Positions 7,708-15,869 of a stretch of 58,450 bases of DNA are shown in pieces. Every line of letters begins with the position of its first letter. The stretch's first letter is position 1. This DNA is from Streptomyces sp. AC558_RSS880 (GTDB taxonomy: Bacteria > Actinomycetota > Actinomycetes > Streptomycetales > Streptomycetaceae). Where the stretch lies: contig NZ_JAGMUJ010000077.1 in the NCBI RefSeq assembly GCF_019049255.1, positions 1-58,450 of the forward strand, given 5' to 3'. The translations under genes and the position numbers were made by a program. The notes beneath the pieces were generated by a model. The model was given only the letters and a program-made list of their open reading frames with translations, made no database searches and was not told the origin of the DNA.

Positions 7708-8277
7708 TCAGCCCGCCGAGGCGGATCCAGTCGGGCCGAACATCACGCCCGCCAGCGCCTCGAAAGTCTCCTCGGGATCGCGTCCGTCCAGCAGACCGTC
7801 AAGGTTGCGGGAGAGCAGCAGCGTCGCGAAACCATGGGCCATCGACCAGGCCGCCATGAAGTTGATGACCGGATCGTCACCATGGCCCTCCACGGCCGTA
7901 CGGAGCATGCTCCGCGTCCGTTCGCGCGCCGCGAGGAGTTCCGCGTCGTCCGGGCGCAGAAGCTCCGGTCGGAACATGATCTGGAAGTGTGCTGGGTGCG
8001 CAGTGGCGAAGCGCACGTACCGGACGCCCAGGTCGCGCAGGTCCTTCGCCTCGTCAAGAGTGGCGGCCAGGAGGCTGTGACCCTCGGTGGCGATGGCGGT
8101 GAGAAGCCCCGAGCGGTCCTTGAAGTGGTGTGCGGGCGCGGCGTGAGAAACGCCCGCGCGGCGGGCCAGGTCACGCAGGGACAGGGCCGCCGGCCCTTCG
8201 GTGGCGATGACGTCGAGGGCCGCGGTAAGCACGGCCCGTCGCAGGTCTCCGTGGTGGTAGGAGCGTTCGGTGGGCAT
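7708..8277 (-). CDS. TetR/AcrR family regulator (WHG-type C-terminus)
   Basis: A 189-aa repressor beginning MPTERSYHHGDLRRAVL, the YHHGxLR opening typical of one TetR subfamily. The HTH is LSLRDLARRAGVSHAAPAHHFKDRSGLL at residues 35-62. The C-terminal part fits the TetR_C WHG-domain group (FRPELL, WSMAHGFATLLL). It is divergent from the SCO6745-family gene at 8376, and paired GTCATTG half-sites lie in the 98-bp gap, so control of that gene is likely. Confidence 0.88.
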   Translation of the reverse strand: MPTERSYHHGDLRRAVLTAALDVIATEGPAALSLRDLARRAGVSHAAPAHHFKDRSGLLTAIATEGHSLLAATLDEAKDLRDLGVRYVRFATAHPAHFQIMFRPELLRPDDAELLAARERTRSMLRTAVEGHGDDPVINFMAAWSMAHGFATLLLSRNLDGLLDGRDPEETFEALAGVMFGPTGSASAG

Positions 8278-8299
8278 GAGAGCAGCTTAGCGCGATCTA

Positions 8300-8342
8300 G
8301 TCATTGACAAGATTGCGCGTCGAAGGCAGTCTGGGCAATGAC
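8300..8342. promoter_or_regulatory. Divergent promoter region with inverted GTCATTG/CAATGAC half-sites
   Basis: GTCATTG (8300-8306) and CAATGAC (8336-8342) are inverted with 29 bp between them, and TTGACA at 8304-8309 is a consensus -35 hexamer reading toward the SCO6745-family gene. The TetR protein divergently encoded at 8277 is the likely binder. The wide spacing means this may be two partial sites rather than one operator. Confidence 0.4.
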
Positions 8343-8375
8343 AAAACGTGAGGGCCGCGGAAAAGGGGAGCCGCT

Positions 8376-9242
8376 TTGAGCAACGACAAGGGCCGTGCAA
8401 GGCAGATGTGGCACCTCCTGGAGCCCCTGCATGCCGTCCTCTATTTCGCGCCACAGGTCCTCGAGGAGGTCGAGTCGCTCGGCTACGGCACCGGCGAGCG
8501 CTGGCCGAGCTACTTCGCCTTGCGGGCGGCACCGCTCGGGGCGCAAGGATCTCGTCAGGTGGCCTCCGCGTTCTACAGTTTCAGCCCCCGCATGGTCGCT
8601 GAGCACATCCCCGCCGCCTGGGACGTCGCCGCACCGGGCAAGGTGATCGATGCCCGGACGCGTGGCATCGACCGGGCGTACCGCGCTCTCTTCCGTGCGC
8701 GGACGGACAGCCCCGAAGTCGCCGAGGCCGCCGCACTCGCCCGCCGGGCAGCGGAGGCCGTACACACCGAGGGCCGACCGCTCGCCGCCGCCAATGCCGA
8801 GTTGCCCTGGCCCCAGGAGCCGCACCTCGTGCTTTGGCAGGCTGCGACGATCCTGCGCGAGCACCGCGGCGACGGTCATCTCGCCGCTCTCCTGACGGCG
8901 GGCCTCGACTCGGTGGAGGCGCTGGTGTCGTTCGCCGCGATCGGCGCGGCGCCGGCCGACGTCTTCGCCAGCCGCGGCTGGAACGAGCAGGAGTGGGCGG
9001 CCGCCCGCGAACGGCTCTTCGCCCGAGGATTGCTGAACGCCGACCACACCGCGACCGACGCGGGCCGCGCCCTGCGCGCAGAGGTCGAGCGGCGCACCGA
9101 CGAACTCGCCGCTGCCCCCTGGCGGACTCTCGGCGACAAGGGCACCGCGAGGCTCGCCGAACTCCTCGGCCCACTCTGGCTGGAGGTCCTGGGCTCAGGC
9201 ATGCTGCCTCGCGAGACCACGCTCGGCATCGGAAAAATCTGA
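8376..9242 (+). CDS. SCO6745 family protein
   Basis: A 288-aa protein matching the actinobacterial SCO6745 family: MWHLLEPLHAVLYFAP near the N-terminus, YFALRAAPLG, and the AFYSFSPRMVAEHIPAAW segment. The second half contains a winged-helix-like region (WNEQEWAAARERLFARGLL, TDAGRALRAEVERRTDELA). The molecular function is not known to me. The start is TTG 8376, supported by AAAAGGGGAG just upstream. It is divergent from a TetR gene. An octamer tandem repeat begins 17 bp after its stop. Confidence 0.8.
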   Translation: MSNDKGRARQMWHLLEPLHAVLYFAPQVLEEVESLGYGTGERWPSYFALRAAPLGAQGSRQVASAFYSFSPRMVAEHIPAAWDVAAPGKVIDARTRGIDRAYRALFRARTDSPEVAEAAALARRAAEAVHTEGRPLAAANAELPWPQEPHLVLWQAATILREHRGDGHLAALLTAGLDSVEALVSFAAIGAAPADVFASRGWNEQEWAAARERLFARGLLNADHTATDAGRALRAEVERRTDELAAAPWRTLGDKGTARLAELLGPLWLEVLGSGMLPRETTLGIGKI

Positions 9243-9258
9243 CAGCTCACACCGCACG

Positions 9259-9337
9259 GTCATCGCGTCATCGCGTCATCGCGTCATCGCGTCATCGCGT
9301 CATCGCGTCATCGCGTCATCGCGTCATCGCGTCATCG
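9259..9337. repeat. Octamer tandem repeat, about 9.9 copies of GTCATCGC
   Basis: Nine perfect consecutive copies of GTCATCGC (9259-9330) plus seven bases of a tenth. The unit length is not a multiple of three. It sits between the stop of the SCO6745-family gene and the decayed 3' end of an aldo/keto reductase read on the minus strand, whose last codons (Asp-Asp-Ala-Met-Thr-Arg-stop) fall in the repeat. Slippage-type expansion is inferred. Confidence 0.95.
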
Positions 9338-10152
9338 ATGAGATCGATGAGACCGTAGGGCCGGACGGCGGCGAGGTCCGGGCCGAGCCGGGCAGGCGGT
9401 GCACTGCGGATGTCCCCGGAGGCGAGCGTGCTCCCGGAACGTACTTTCCGGTCAGCGGCCCCATCGCGAGCGGGCTGCGGTTGATGCTCGCGAGGTCGGA
9501 CGCCTCACACAGGGACGAGCATTTCGGGCGCGTCCTGGAGGACGTTGCAGCGGTGCTGCACGGCCGCGCAGTGCGGGCCTGCGGCGAAGAGGGCCGCGCG
9601 CCCCGGGGCGTCAGTGCTCCATGCGTACGCGCGGATCAGCCCTTCCCGTACGAGATCCTCGCAGCCGTCCCGCAGGAGAGCGGCCCGTTCGGGGTCCGCG
9701 TCCGACAGGTGCAGCTGGTAAAGGTCCGCGTAGTCGGTGCCGAGCCTGCCGAGCGAATCCGTCAGCGCACGTCGTACGTACGCCGGTGAGTCGTCGCTGC
9801 CTGTGAGGACTTTGCTCTCCTCGTCGAAGAGGTTGCCCCACTTGGTGGCCACGACGACGTCCGCCCTGTGCCTGCCGAGGGCCCGTCCCCGTAGACGCTC
9901 GCTGTGCCCGGTCCCGTAGACGTCGGCGGTGTCGAAGAAGGTCACACCGAGGTCCAGCGCACGGCGCACGGCACGCACGGACTCCTCGTCATCGACCTTG
10001 CCCCAGCCGAGCGGGCTCCCGTCGGGGCCCTGCCATTCCCCGCCGATGGCCCAGCAGCCAAAACCGAGGGCGCTCACCTCGATTCCGCTTCGTCCAAGGG
10101 CCCTTGTGTACGACGCGTGCCTACCGGCGGCCGTCCCCTGCGTCGTCTCCAT
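9316..10152 (-). pseudogene. Aldo/keto reductase, frameshifted and 3'-truncated
   Basis: This is an AKR of the general-oxidoreductase group. The frame from ATG 10152 is good through DTADVYGTGHSE, VVATKWG, LYQLHLSD and NVLQDAPEML and then stops at 9505. The family continuation is present in the next frame (CEASDLASINRSPLAMGPL), and removing one base at about 9515 restores it. A second one-base loss near 9432 returns the frame for SGDIRSAPPARLGPDLAAVR. It then ends inside the octamer repeat about 45 residues short of family length. As read, the product is a 215-aa truncated barrel. Real mutation and sequencing error are both possible for the two single-base changes; the 3' truncation is real. 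Confidence 0.75.
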
Positions 10153-10227
10153 GCTGGTGAAGGCCAGGAGTTGGAGTGCGTGCGAAGGCAACCCCCTGCC
10201 GTGCCACGCCCGTAGGCGTCACATCAG

Positions 10228-10264
10228 GTGGGATCCTTTCCTTGCTCCCGGAAGGAGTCCCCAC
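10228..10264. terminator. Imperfect hairpin, possible terminator
   Basis: GTGGG-A-TCCTTTCC pairs with GGAAGGA-GT-CCCCAC around an 8-nt loop, with one bulge. It lies downstream of a minus-strand gene fragment ending at 10350 and upstream of the AKR pseudogene, so it probably terminated the former gene. Confidence 0.4.
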
Positions 10265-10349
10265 TGAGCTGATGGCGATCCGCACGACTTCGGCCACGGG
10301 AGCGGCGGGGGCAGTCCGTGTGCGTACGCGGTTCGCTCTCCGCGGGCTT

Positions 10350-10468
10350 TCATCCGGTGTCTTCGGCCTCACCGGATCCCGGCTCGGCCATCCTCCGGTG
10401 CGCCTGGGCCTTGACCGCATCGGGCAGCACCTTGTCGGCCAGCCCCTGTGCCTTGGTGCAACCTGATC
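10350..10468 (-). pseudogene. 3' fragment of an unidentified gene cut by the transposase remnant
   Basis: The minus strand reads KAQGLADKVLPDAVKAQAHR and then MAEPGSGEAEDTG before TGA at 10350-10352. It has natural-looking codon use and a charged helix with an acidic tail. Coding sense is lost at about 10468, where the transposase homology begins, so insertion of that element probably truncated it. The family is not recognised. Confidence 0.35.
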
Positions 10469-10471
10469 TGG

Positions 10472-10936
10472 ATCTCCTCCGCCCGGCCCGGCCGGTCCAG
10501 CGAGATCACCGCCGCCCGCCACGGCAAGATCACCGCGCATCTCCGCGAGGCCGGCCTCGGCGCCCTGGCCGACCTCGGCTTCGTCGGCCTGGACGACCAG
10601 CCCGACGACGACCCCGTGATCATCACCGGCCGCAAGGCCACCCGGAACCACCAACTCACCGATGCCGAGAAGGAAGCGAACCGGCTGATCAGCCGCGAAC
10701 GCGCCGCCGTCGAACACGGGTTCGCCCACCTCAAGTCCTGGCGCATCCTGACCAAGGTCCGCACGAACGCCCGCCACGCGACCACCCTCCTGCGGGCCCT
10801 CCTCGTCATCGCGAACACCGGGTCCGGAGGTGACCGACGATCACCCCCGCAGTGATCATGATGCTGACCGGCAGGAATCCGTCACTCCCGGACCACGCCG
10901 GCCCCGCGGGCTGCGGAATCAGGATGAAACGGTCCC
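10472..10936 (+). mobile_element. IS5-like transposase remnant, left copy
   Basis: The first 384 bp encode the C-terminal half of a DDE transposase of the IS5/DDE_Tnp_4 type (SSARPGRSSEITAARHGKI, then LGALADLGFVGLDD and ERAAVEHGFAHLKSWRILTK). The downstream catalytic Asp region and Glu (AAVEHGFAHLK) are present, with a stop at 10853-10855. The N-terminal half with the first Asp is absent, so it is inactive. The homology with the copy at 12926-13198 continues about 80 bp past the stop to CGGTCCC at 10936. The right copy is inverted, so both point toward the GH10 gene. Confidence 0.8.
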
Positions 10937-10963
10937 CCTGGTCGTTCGCGGTGTTCGCCGTAC

Positions 10964-12682
10964 CTATCCAGTACCTGAGCGGCGAGCGTCGTCCAGGACG
11001 TCACGCAGCGCCCAGTAGGCGGGTTTCGCCTCGTACGTCGCGTCCCAGGGAAGAGCGTTTCCCGGACTCGGGGGATAGTGTCGCAGGTCAGCCGTGGAGC
11101 CGTACTTGTCGGTGAAACCCCAGGTCGAGAACGAGGTGCAGTTGGGTTCTTCGCCGCAGACTGCGAGTTTCCCCGCCAACTGGCGGGCCTGGATGTCCTC
11201 TTCGTCCTCGTCGACGAGGACGTCCGCCTCCGAGACCCGGGCCTTCAGGCCGAGCCCGGCCAAAGCCCGGACCTTGCGTCGGAAGACCTCGGGGTCGGTA
11301 CGGTCGCCGACGGCGTATTCGTGGTCCTGGAAACCGACGCCATCGATCGGAACGCCCCGCTCCTTCAACCGGATCAGCAGCGCGTAGAGGGCATCCCAGC
11401 GTGGACCGTCCTCCTCCACCCCGTACTCGTTGAGGTACAGCACCGCGTGCGGGTCGGCCTCGCGGGCAGCATGGAAGGCGATGTCGATGTACTGCTCACC
11501 CATCGCTTCGAACCACAACTGTGGCCGCACGCCCCGGTTGCCGTTGGAGTAGTCCTCATCCTCGTCGGACATGGGCTCGTTCACCACGTCCCATTCCGCC
11601 ACCTTCCCCCGGAAGTGGCCCGCTACCGCGCGTATGTGCTCCACCATGACGCGCCTGCGTTGCTCGTGCGTCATCTCGGCGCGCATCCATGCGGGCAGGG
11701 CTTCGAACCAGACGAGGGTGTGGCCGTGCACCTTCATCCTGTTGGCCTCGGCGAAGTCCACCAAGATATCGCCTTCCGCGAACGCGAACACGCCGCGTCG
11801 AGGCTGGACGAACTGCGGCTTGAAGTCGTTCTCCGGCGTAAGCATGGAGAACTCCTCACCCGCCGTCCGGCGGTAGACGCTGTCAGTCAACAAGGGGCCC
11901 GCGGCCAGGGCGGTTCCCATATGGATCGGGCGTGGGAGAACCGCCGCCAGATCACGCATCGCATCGCTGGACCGGGGCACTCGCAGGCCAGGCGCGTCCA
12001 CGACGGACATCCGGCCCCGTCCCAGTGACCGCGCGTGGAGATCGCTGAGGGTCCAGCCCTTCCCGCGGGCTCCCGCATCCGCGCCGAACCAGATGCGGCC
12101 ACTGCCGAAGACGTCCCGCGCGGGAACGGTTCCCACGACCCTGCCGTCGGCCTCCAGCACAAGCCTGTTCGCGCGGACTTCGACGGCGAGGCGGACTTCG
12201 AGCCCCAGGCCGCTCCCGAAGGTCCGGGTCATCGCAGGTCTGTCGGAGTCCCCGTCCCAGCGGTCGATCCGGAGCCTCCCGCCGACCACGCCGATGCGCA
12301 CGCCGCGCCGTTCGTAGCGCCATTCGTCGTAGATGACCGGCGTCTCACCGTACAGATGCAGGTAGGCATCCGTGTCATCCGTGCGCCGCAGGCCGGCTTC
12401 GATCCGGACATCCCCTCGGAACACCAGGTGGGGACCGCGCAGGTTCACCGGTGGGTTCGGCTGTCCGCCGGTACCGTCCTGGCGTGTGATGCGCCGGTCG
12501 AGGGGTGTGATCCGTACTCCTGTGTGCGTGGGCTTCCCGCCGGCGAAGTGAGCCCAGTCCCTGCCGTTCAGGAGGTCTTCCACAGGTCCCCCCGCGGGCG
12601 CGGAGGTGCCGGCACGGTCCCCCGAGACACCAGTGACCAAGGCACACACAACCGCGATGACAGCGCTCTTTCGAAACCGCAT
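10964..12682 (-). CDS. Secreted GH10 endo-1,4-beta-xylanase with N-terminal accessory domain
   Basis: A 572-aa extracellular glycoside hydrolase. Residues 1-25 form a signal peptide (MRFRKSAVIAVVCALV). Residues about 40-225 form a beta-rich domain with GRLRIDRWDGDSD and GSGRIWFGADA, probably a concanavalin-like/carbohydrate-binding module. The GH10 barrel follows: HGHTLVWFEALPAW, acid/base Glu369 in EWDVVNEP and the nucleophile candidate Glu485 in ARVSEADV. Canonical GH10 has ITELD at the nucleophile, so SEAD is unusual, though the Glu is kept. ATG 12682 is preferred to GTG 12694. It would hydrolyse xylan outside the cell. The gene alone fills the space between two inverted transposase remnants. 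Confidence 0.88.
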   Translation of the reverse strand: MRFRKSAVIAVVCALVTGVSGDRAGTSAPAGGPVEDLLNGRDWAHFAGGKPTHTGVRITPLDRRITRQDGTGGQPNPPVNLRGPHLVFRGDVRIEAGLRRTDDTDAYLHLYGETPVIYDEWRYERRGVRIGVVGGRLRIDRWDGDSDRPAMTRTFGSGLGLEVRLAVEVRANRLVLEADGRVVGTVPARDVFGSGRIWFGADAGARGKGWTLSDLHARSLGRGRMSVVDAPGLRVPRSSDAMRDLAAVLPRPIHMGTALAAGPLLTDSVYRRTAGEEFSMLTPENDFKPQFVQPRRGVFAFAEGDILVDFAEANRMKVHGHTLVWFEALPAWMRAEMTHEQRRRVMVEHIRAVAGHFRGKVAEWDVVNEPMSDEDEDYSNGNRGVRPQLWFEAMGEQYIDIAFHAAREADPHAVLYLNEYGVEEDGPRWDALYALLIRLKERGVPIDGVGFQDHEYAVGDRTDPEVFRRKVRALAGLGLKARVSEADVLVDEDEEDIQARQLAGKLAVCGEEPNCTSFSTWGFTDKYGSTADLRHYPPSPGNALPWDATYEAKPAYWALRDVLDDARRSGTG

Positions 12683-12925
12683 GAAAAGCAGCACTCCGTA
12701 TCCTCAGCCCGTCTTCCGACGGCATCGCCGCCCTCAGTCACACCGTCGCCGAGCACCGTCCTCCCCAGCCGCGGCAAGAACGGTGCGCAGCCGATTGCGC
12801 CGCCCCGCTGTGACTGATCGCCATTGTTTCAGGTGCGAGTGAGGGACCGTCGGCCGAGGACCGTTCGGGAACGACGGCCGGAGAGCGGTCGGTACGGTCG
12901 GCGGTAGGCCGGTACGGTCGGCAAT

Positions 12926-13198
12926 GGGACCGTTTCATCCTGATTCCGCAGCTCGCGGGGCTGGTGTGGTCCGGGAGTGACGGATTCCTGCCGGTCAGCA
13001 TCATGATCACTGCGGGGGTGATCGTCGGTTGGCCTTGCGGCCGGTGATGATCACGGGGTCGTCGTCGGGCTGGTCGTCCAGGCCGACGAAGCCGAGGTCG
13101 GCCAGGGCGCCGAGGCCGGCCTCGCGGAGATGCGCGGTGATCTTGTCGTGGCGGGCGGCGGTGATCTCGCTGGACCGGCCGGGCCGGGCGGAGGAGAT
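12926..13198 (-). mobile_element. IS5-like transposase remnant, right (inverted, deleted) copy
   Basis: The reverse complement is nearly identical to 10472-10936, starting at ATCTCCTCC and ending at CGGTCCC, but lacks about 190 bp: GGCCGCAAGGCC is joined directly to ACCGACGATC. The predicted peptide keeps SSARPGRSSEITAARHDKI and LADLGFVGLDD and then runs out. Together with the left copy it forms inverted flanks around the xylanase gene. The rest of the 870-bp gap before the next gene (12683-12925 and 13199-13550) shows no supported gene. Confidence 0.8.
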
Positions 13199-13550
13199 AC
13201 CGGCCGGCTCCGTGCGCAACAGCTCCGCACGTTCCCAGCTCAAGCCGCTGCTGCACCGTCCACGTCAGCACATCCGTCATGCCGCGGAACCTACGCGGCC
13301 AGCGGCCGGGCCCACCTCAGAACGCCCGACCTCACCCGTGACAGACGATCACGTGCTGACGATCTCGCCCCCGACCAGCCGGAGCCCACCAGCCACGACC
13401 CACACCAGGGCCCATGACCTGCGATTTTCAGGATGGAACGCGCTCAATGGGAGATGCCCGAGGGAGGAGCGTGCGGCGCCCGACTCGTACGTACGACAGG
13501 GGAGCCCCGTATCCGCCATGCCGCCGCCTCCCGGCAGTGATACTGGATGC

Positions 13551-13913
13551 ATGGACACGACGATCACCGCCCCCCGCGCCGAGGTGCTGCGGCACCGCTA
13601 CCGCAGCCGGCTGCCCGAGCGCTTGCAGGAGCTGGCTGGCCCCGTCGAGGGCGACGTGGACCTGCCGCTCCACATCGTCTGGTCCGGGCGGACGAGCTAC
13701 AGCCTGGACCGTCCGAAGTCCCGCATGACGCTCTACCGGACCGTCCTGGCCGAAGGACTGAGTGAGGACCTGGTGGCCCTCCTGCACCACCGGCTGCTCG
13801 TCGAGCAGTGGCCCGTGCTGCGGCGCTTGATCAGTCCCTACATCCGCGAGGTCTGGGAGGACGCCTTCCCCGAGCTGCTCCGTACCGCTCCGGCCGACAC
13901 GACCGCCGCGTGA
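13551..13913 (+). CDS. Partner protein of an AbiEii-type nucleotidyltransferase, unknown function
   Basis: A 120-aa protein that I do not recognise. It begins MDTTITAPRAEVLRHRYRSRL and has a conserved-looking middle (LPLHIVWSGRTSYSL) followed by a helical part (LLHHRLLVEQWPVLRRLISPYIREVWEDAF). There are no membrane segments and no obvious helix-turn-helix. Its stop codon overlaps the GTG of the nucleotidyltransferase gene by 4 bp (GTGA), so the two are translated together. In AbiE systems the cotranscribed first gene encodes the antitoxin, but AbiEi proteins carry a winged helix that I cannot see here. An antitoxin role is therefore only inferred from context. Confidence 0.75.
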   Translation: MDTTITAPRAEVLRHRYRSRLPERLQELAGPVEGDVDLPLHIVWSGRTSYSLDRPKSRMTLYRTVLAEGLSEDLVALLHHRLLVEQWPVLRRLISPYIREVWEDAFPELLRTAPADTTAA

Positions 13914-14569
13914 GGCTCACTCCGCTCCACGAGCGTCTGCTCGCCGACATCATCGACCTCGGCTCCCCCTACCCTCTGGTCCTCACCGGCGGATACGCCG
14001 TGCAGGCCCACGGCCTGGTCGAACGCGTCAGCCGCGACCTCGACGTCGCCACCGAGAACCCCGCTCCGATGCAGGAGATCGTCGCCTCACTCACAGCAGG
14101 TCTCAGTGCGCGCGGATGGCGGACCACGCACGTCCAGACCGATCCGCTCAGCGGCCGGTTCCTCGTCACCGATCCGGACACCGGCGAGGAGTGCGAGGTC
14201 GACGTCCTCAAGGAGGCGTTCTGGGCTCCGCCCGCCCAGACCCCCTACGGCCCCGTTCTTTCCCTCGACGACGTGATCGGCACCAAGGTCCGTGCCCTCG
14301 CCGACCGCGGCACCGTTCGCGACCTCATCGACGTCCAGGCCGCCTCCCGCCACCGCTCCACCGCCGACCTCGAATCCCTGGGCCGCCGTCGCGCCCACGA
14401 CGAGTTCAGCCTCGAAGACCTCCGGGACCGGCTCATCGGCGCGGACTGGTACGAGGACGAGGACTACACCGCGTACGGGCTCACCTCCCGGCAGATCGAA
14501 GAACTCAAGGTGTGGGCGCTGGAGTGGGCGGAGGATCTGGGTGCGCGGATCCATGACGAGAACGCCTGA
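13910..14569 (+). CDS. AbiEii/AbiGii-type nucleotidyltransferase (toxin family)
   Basis: A 219-aa nucleotidyltransferase-fold protein. The core motif is LTGGYAVQAHG followed by RVSRDLDVAT: GG-x(n)-DxD, with Asp residues that bind metal/NTP. A third Asp lies in CEVDVLKEAFW and the conserved Lys/Arg helix is IGTKVRALADRGTVRDLIDV. These are the AbiEii hallmarks. Characterised relatives are toxins of type IV toxin-antitoxin/abortive-infection systems that transfer nucleotides to targets such as tRNA. GTG 13910 overlaps the stop of the 120-aa partner. It lies in a mobile-DNA-rich stretch, consistent with a defence or maintenance role. Whether this protein is toxic is untested. Confidence 0.82.
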   Translation: MRLTPLHERLLADIIDLGSPYPLVLTGGYAVQAHGLVERVSRDLDVATENPAPMQEIVASLTAGLSARGWRTTHVQTDPLSGRFLVTDPDTGEECEVDVLKEAFWAPPAQTPYGPVLSLDDVIGTKVRALADRGTVRDLIDVQAASRHRSTADLESLGRRRAHDEFSLEDLRDRLIGADWYEDEDYTAYGLTSRQIEELKVWALEWAEDLGARIHDENA

Positions 14570-14606
14570 GGCGAGGGCGAGGGCGCGGAAACAGGAACGG
14601 TCCGGG

Positions 14607-15017
14607 TCAGCGGGCGTTGCTCCAGCCGCCTGTGCCGGCGGAGTACGAGTCGAGCAGGTCCACCACGAAGACCAGGGTCGAGCCTGCCGGGATCAACGGC
14701 GAGGGCGACTGGTTGCCGTAGCCGAGACGCGGGGGAACGACGATCTCGCGCCGACCGCCGACCTTCATCCCCCTCAACCCCCGGTCCCAGCCCTTGATGA
14801 CCCTGCCGCTGCCCAGGGCGAACTTGAAGGGCTGGTCACGGTCCCAGGAGGAGTCGAACTCCTTCCCGGTCTCGAAGGTCACCCCGACGTAGTGGACCCT
14901 GACCACCGTGCCCGGCTTCACCTCGGCCCCGTCCCCGACGACCAGGTCCCGGACGGTCAGTTCGGCAGGCGCAGCACCCTCCGGGACGTCGACCTCGGGC
15001 TTCGTCAGTTCACTCAT
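14607..15017 (-). CDS. FKBP-type peptidyl-prolyl cis-trans isomerase
   Basis: A 136-aa single-domain cytoplasmic FKBP. Typical blocks are visible: GTVVRVHYVGVTFETGKEFDSSW, FALGSGRVIKGWDRGLRGMKVGGRREIVVPPRLGYG and STLVFVVDLLDSY. The active-site aromatic and hydrophobic positions (Tyr of VHYVG, Phe of EFDSS, Trp of KGWD, Tyr of LGYG) are retained. Streptomyces often carry several such small FKBPs. It has no signal peptide and no evident operon partner. The 250 bp upstream hold nothing recognised. Confidence 0.92.
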   Translation of the reverse strand: MSELTKPEVDVPEGAAPAELTVRDLVVGDGAEVKPGTVVRVHYVGVTFETGKEFDSSWDRDQPFKFALGSGRVIKGWDRGLRGMKVGGRREIVVPPRLGYGNQSPSPLIPAGSTLVFVVDLLDSYSAGTGGWSNAR

Positions 15018-15419
15018 CGCAGTTCCGTCACTCTCCGTCGCAGACCCTCGTGCGGGCCGACCCGGCCCATGGACACTCCATGCGGCAGAGGATCACGCTA
15101 ACGCGCATGCCGGTTTCCGGAGCGCACCGGATCGGTGGCCGCGCATGGCGGTCCGTCGCACGGCCGGCGCACGAGCCCTCGCACACTCGGGCGGGACGCG
15201 GTGGCTCGGGTTGCACGGCGGCCGCCCGGGCGGGAAGCGGCGCAGAGAGCCCGGGCCGACGCGCGCCGTTCAGTCGACTGCGTCGAGTCGCGCCGCCGCC
15301 CGCAGGTCCCTGAACGACGAGATGACCTCGGCCAAGCCGTGCCGCAGGGGCATCTCCGGCTGCCCGCCGAGCCAGGGTCTTTGAGAAGTGATCGGGCCTT
15401 GTCCCCGGGGAGTGGACAC

Positions 15420-15640
15420 CTGTTCGTAGGCGATCGGTGCCTGGTGTCCGTTCGCCGAGTGTCGTCGGCGGGCGTTGTAGCGGGTGGTCCAGCGGAAAAC
15501 CGTCAGGCGGCAGGCGAGGGCTCCGTCGAAGCGGCGGGCGCCACGGAGCGTTTCGTGTTGGAGGGTCGCGTTGAACGACTCGGCGAGAGCGTCGTCCGCG
15601 CTGGTGCCGACCGCGCTCATGGACTGCCTAAGGCGTTCCG
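15420..15640 (-). mobile_element. IS3-family transposase fragment (C-terminal integrase core)
   Basis: The minus strand encodes RLRQSMSAVGTSADDALAES, then FNATLQHETL, FRWTTRYNARRRHSANGH and APIAYEQ. This is the end of an IS3-family OrfB: GSSADNALAES carries the last catalytic Glu and YNxxRRHS is the family tail. Only about 70 residues remain; the DDE Asp residues and OrfA are absent, and the reading frame continues into unrelated sequence on both sides. Confidence 0.75.
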
Positions 15641-15802
15641 TGTCCTCATGTCCACGTTCACGGTGGCTGATGCGCGACGCGGATAAATGGAGTGCCGAGG
15701 AGCTTGTACTCACGCCTGGCACAACTTGTCGTAGATGCCAACGCCCTCGGTGCGTCGAAGAGTAAATCATCGAGGATTTCTGAGTTCACTCGGGTGTGAA
15801 TG

Positions 15803-15839
15803 GGGAGCCTCCGTCGAATCGGTAATGACGGAGGCTCCC
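15803..15839. terminator. Intrinsic terminator with perfect 13-bp stem
   Basis: GGGAGCCTCCGTC pairs with GACGGAGGCTCCC around an 11-nt loop. It lies 31 bp beyond the stop of the integrase fragment in that gene's direction and is probably the original integrase terminator. Confidence 0.8.
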
Positions 15840-15869
15840 AGGTGTTCGACGGCAACGGTGACGGCGATG

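Noticed and set aside
8300..8342. Single well-formed TetR operator
   Set aside because: The half-sites are 29 bp apart, too wide for one dimer; reported only as a possible pair of partial sites.
9259..9337. Possible CRISPR array
   Set aside because: The repeat unit is only 8 bp and copies are contiguous with no spacers.
15028..15216. Small minus-strand frame upstream of the FKBP gene
   Set aside because: Random-looking composition with no ribosome-binding site or motif.
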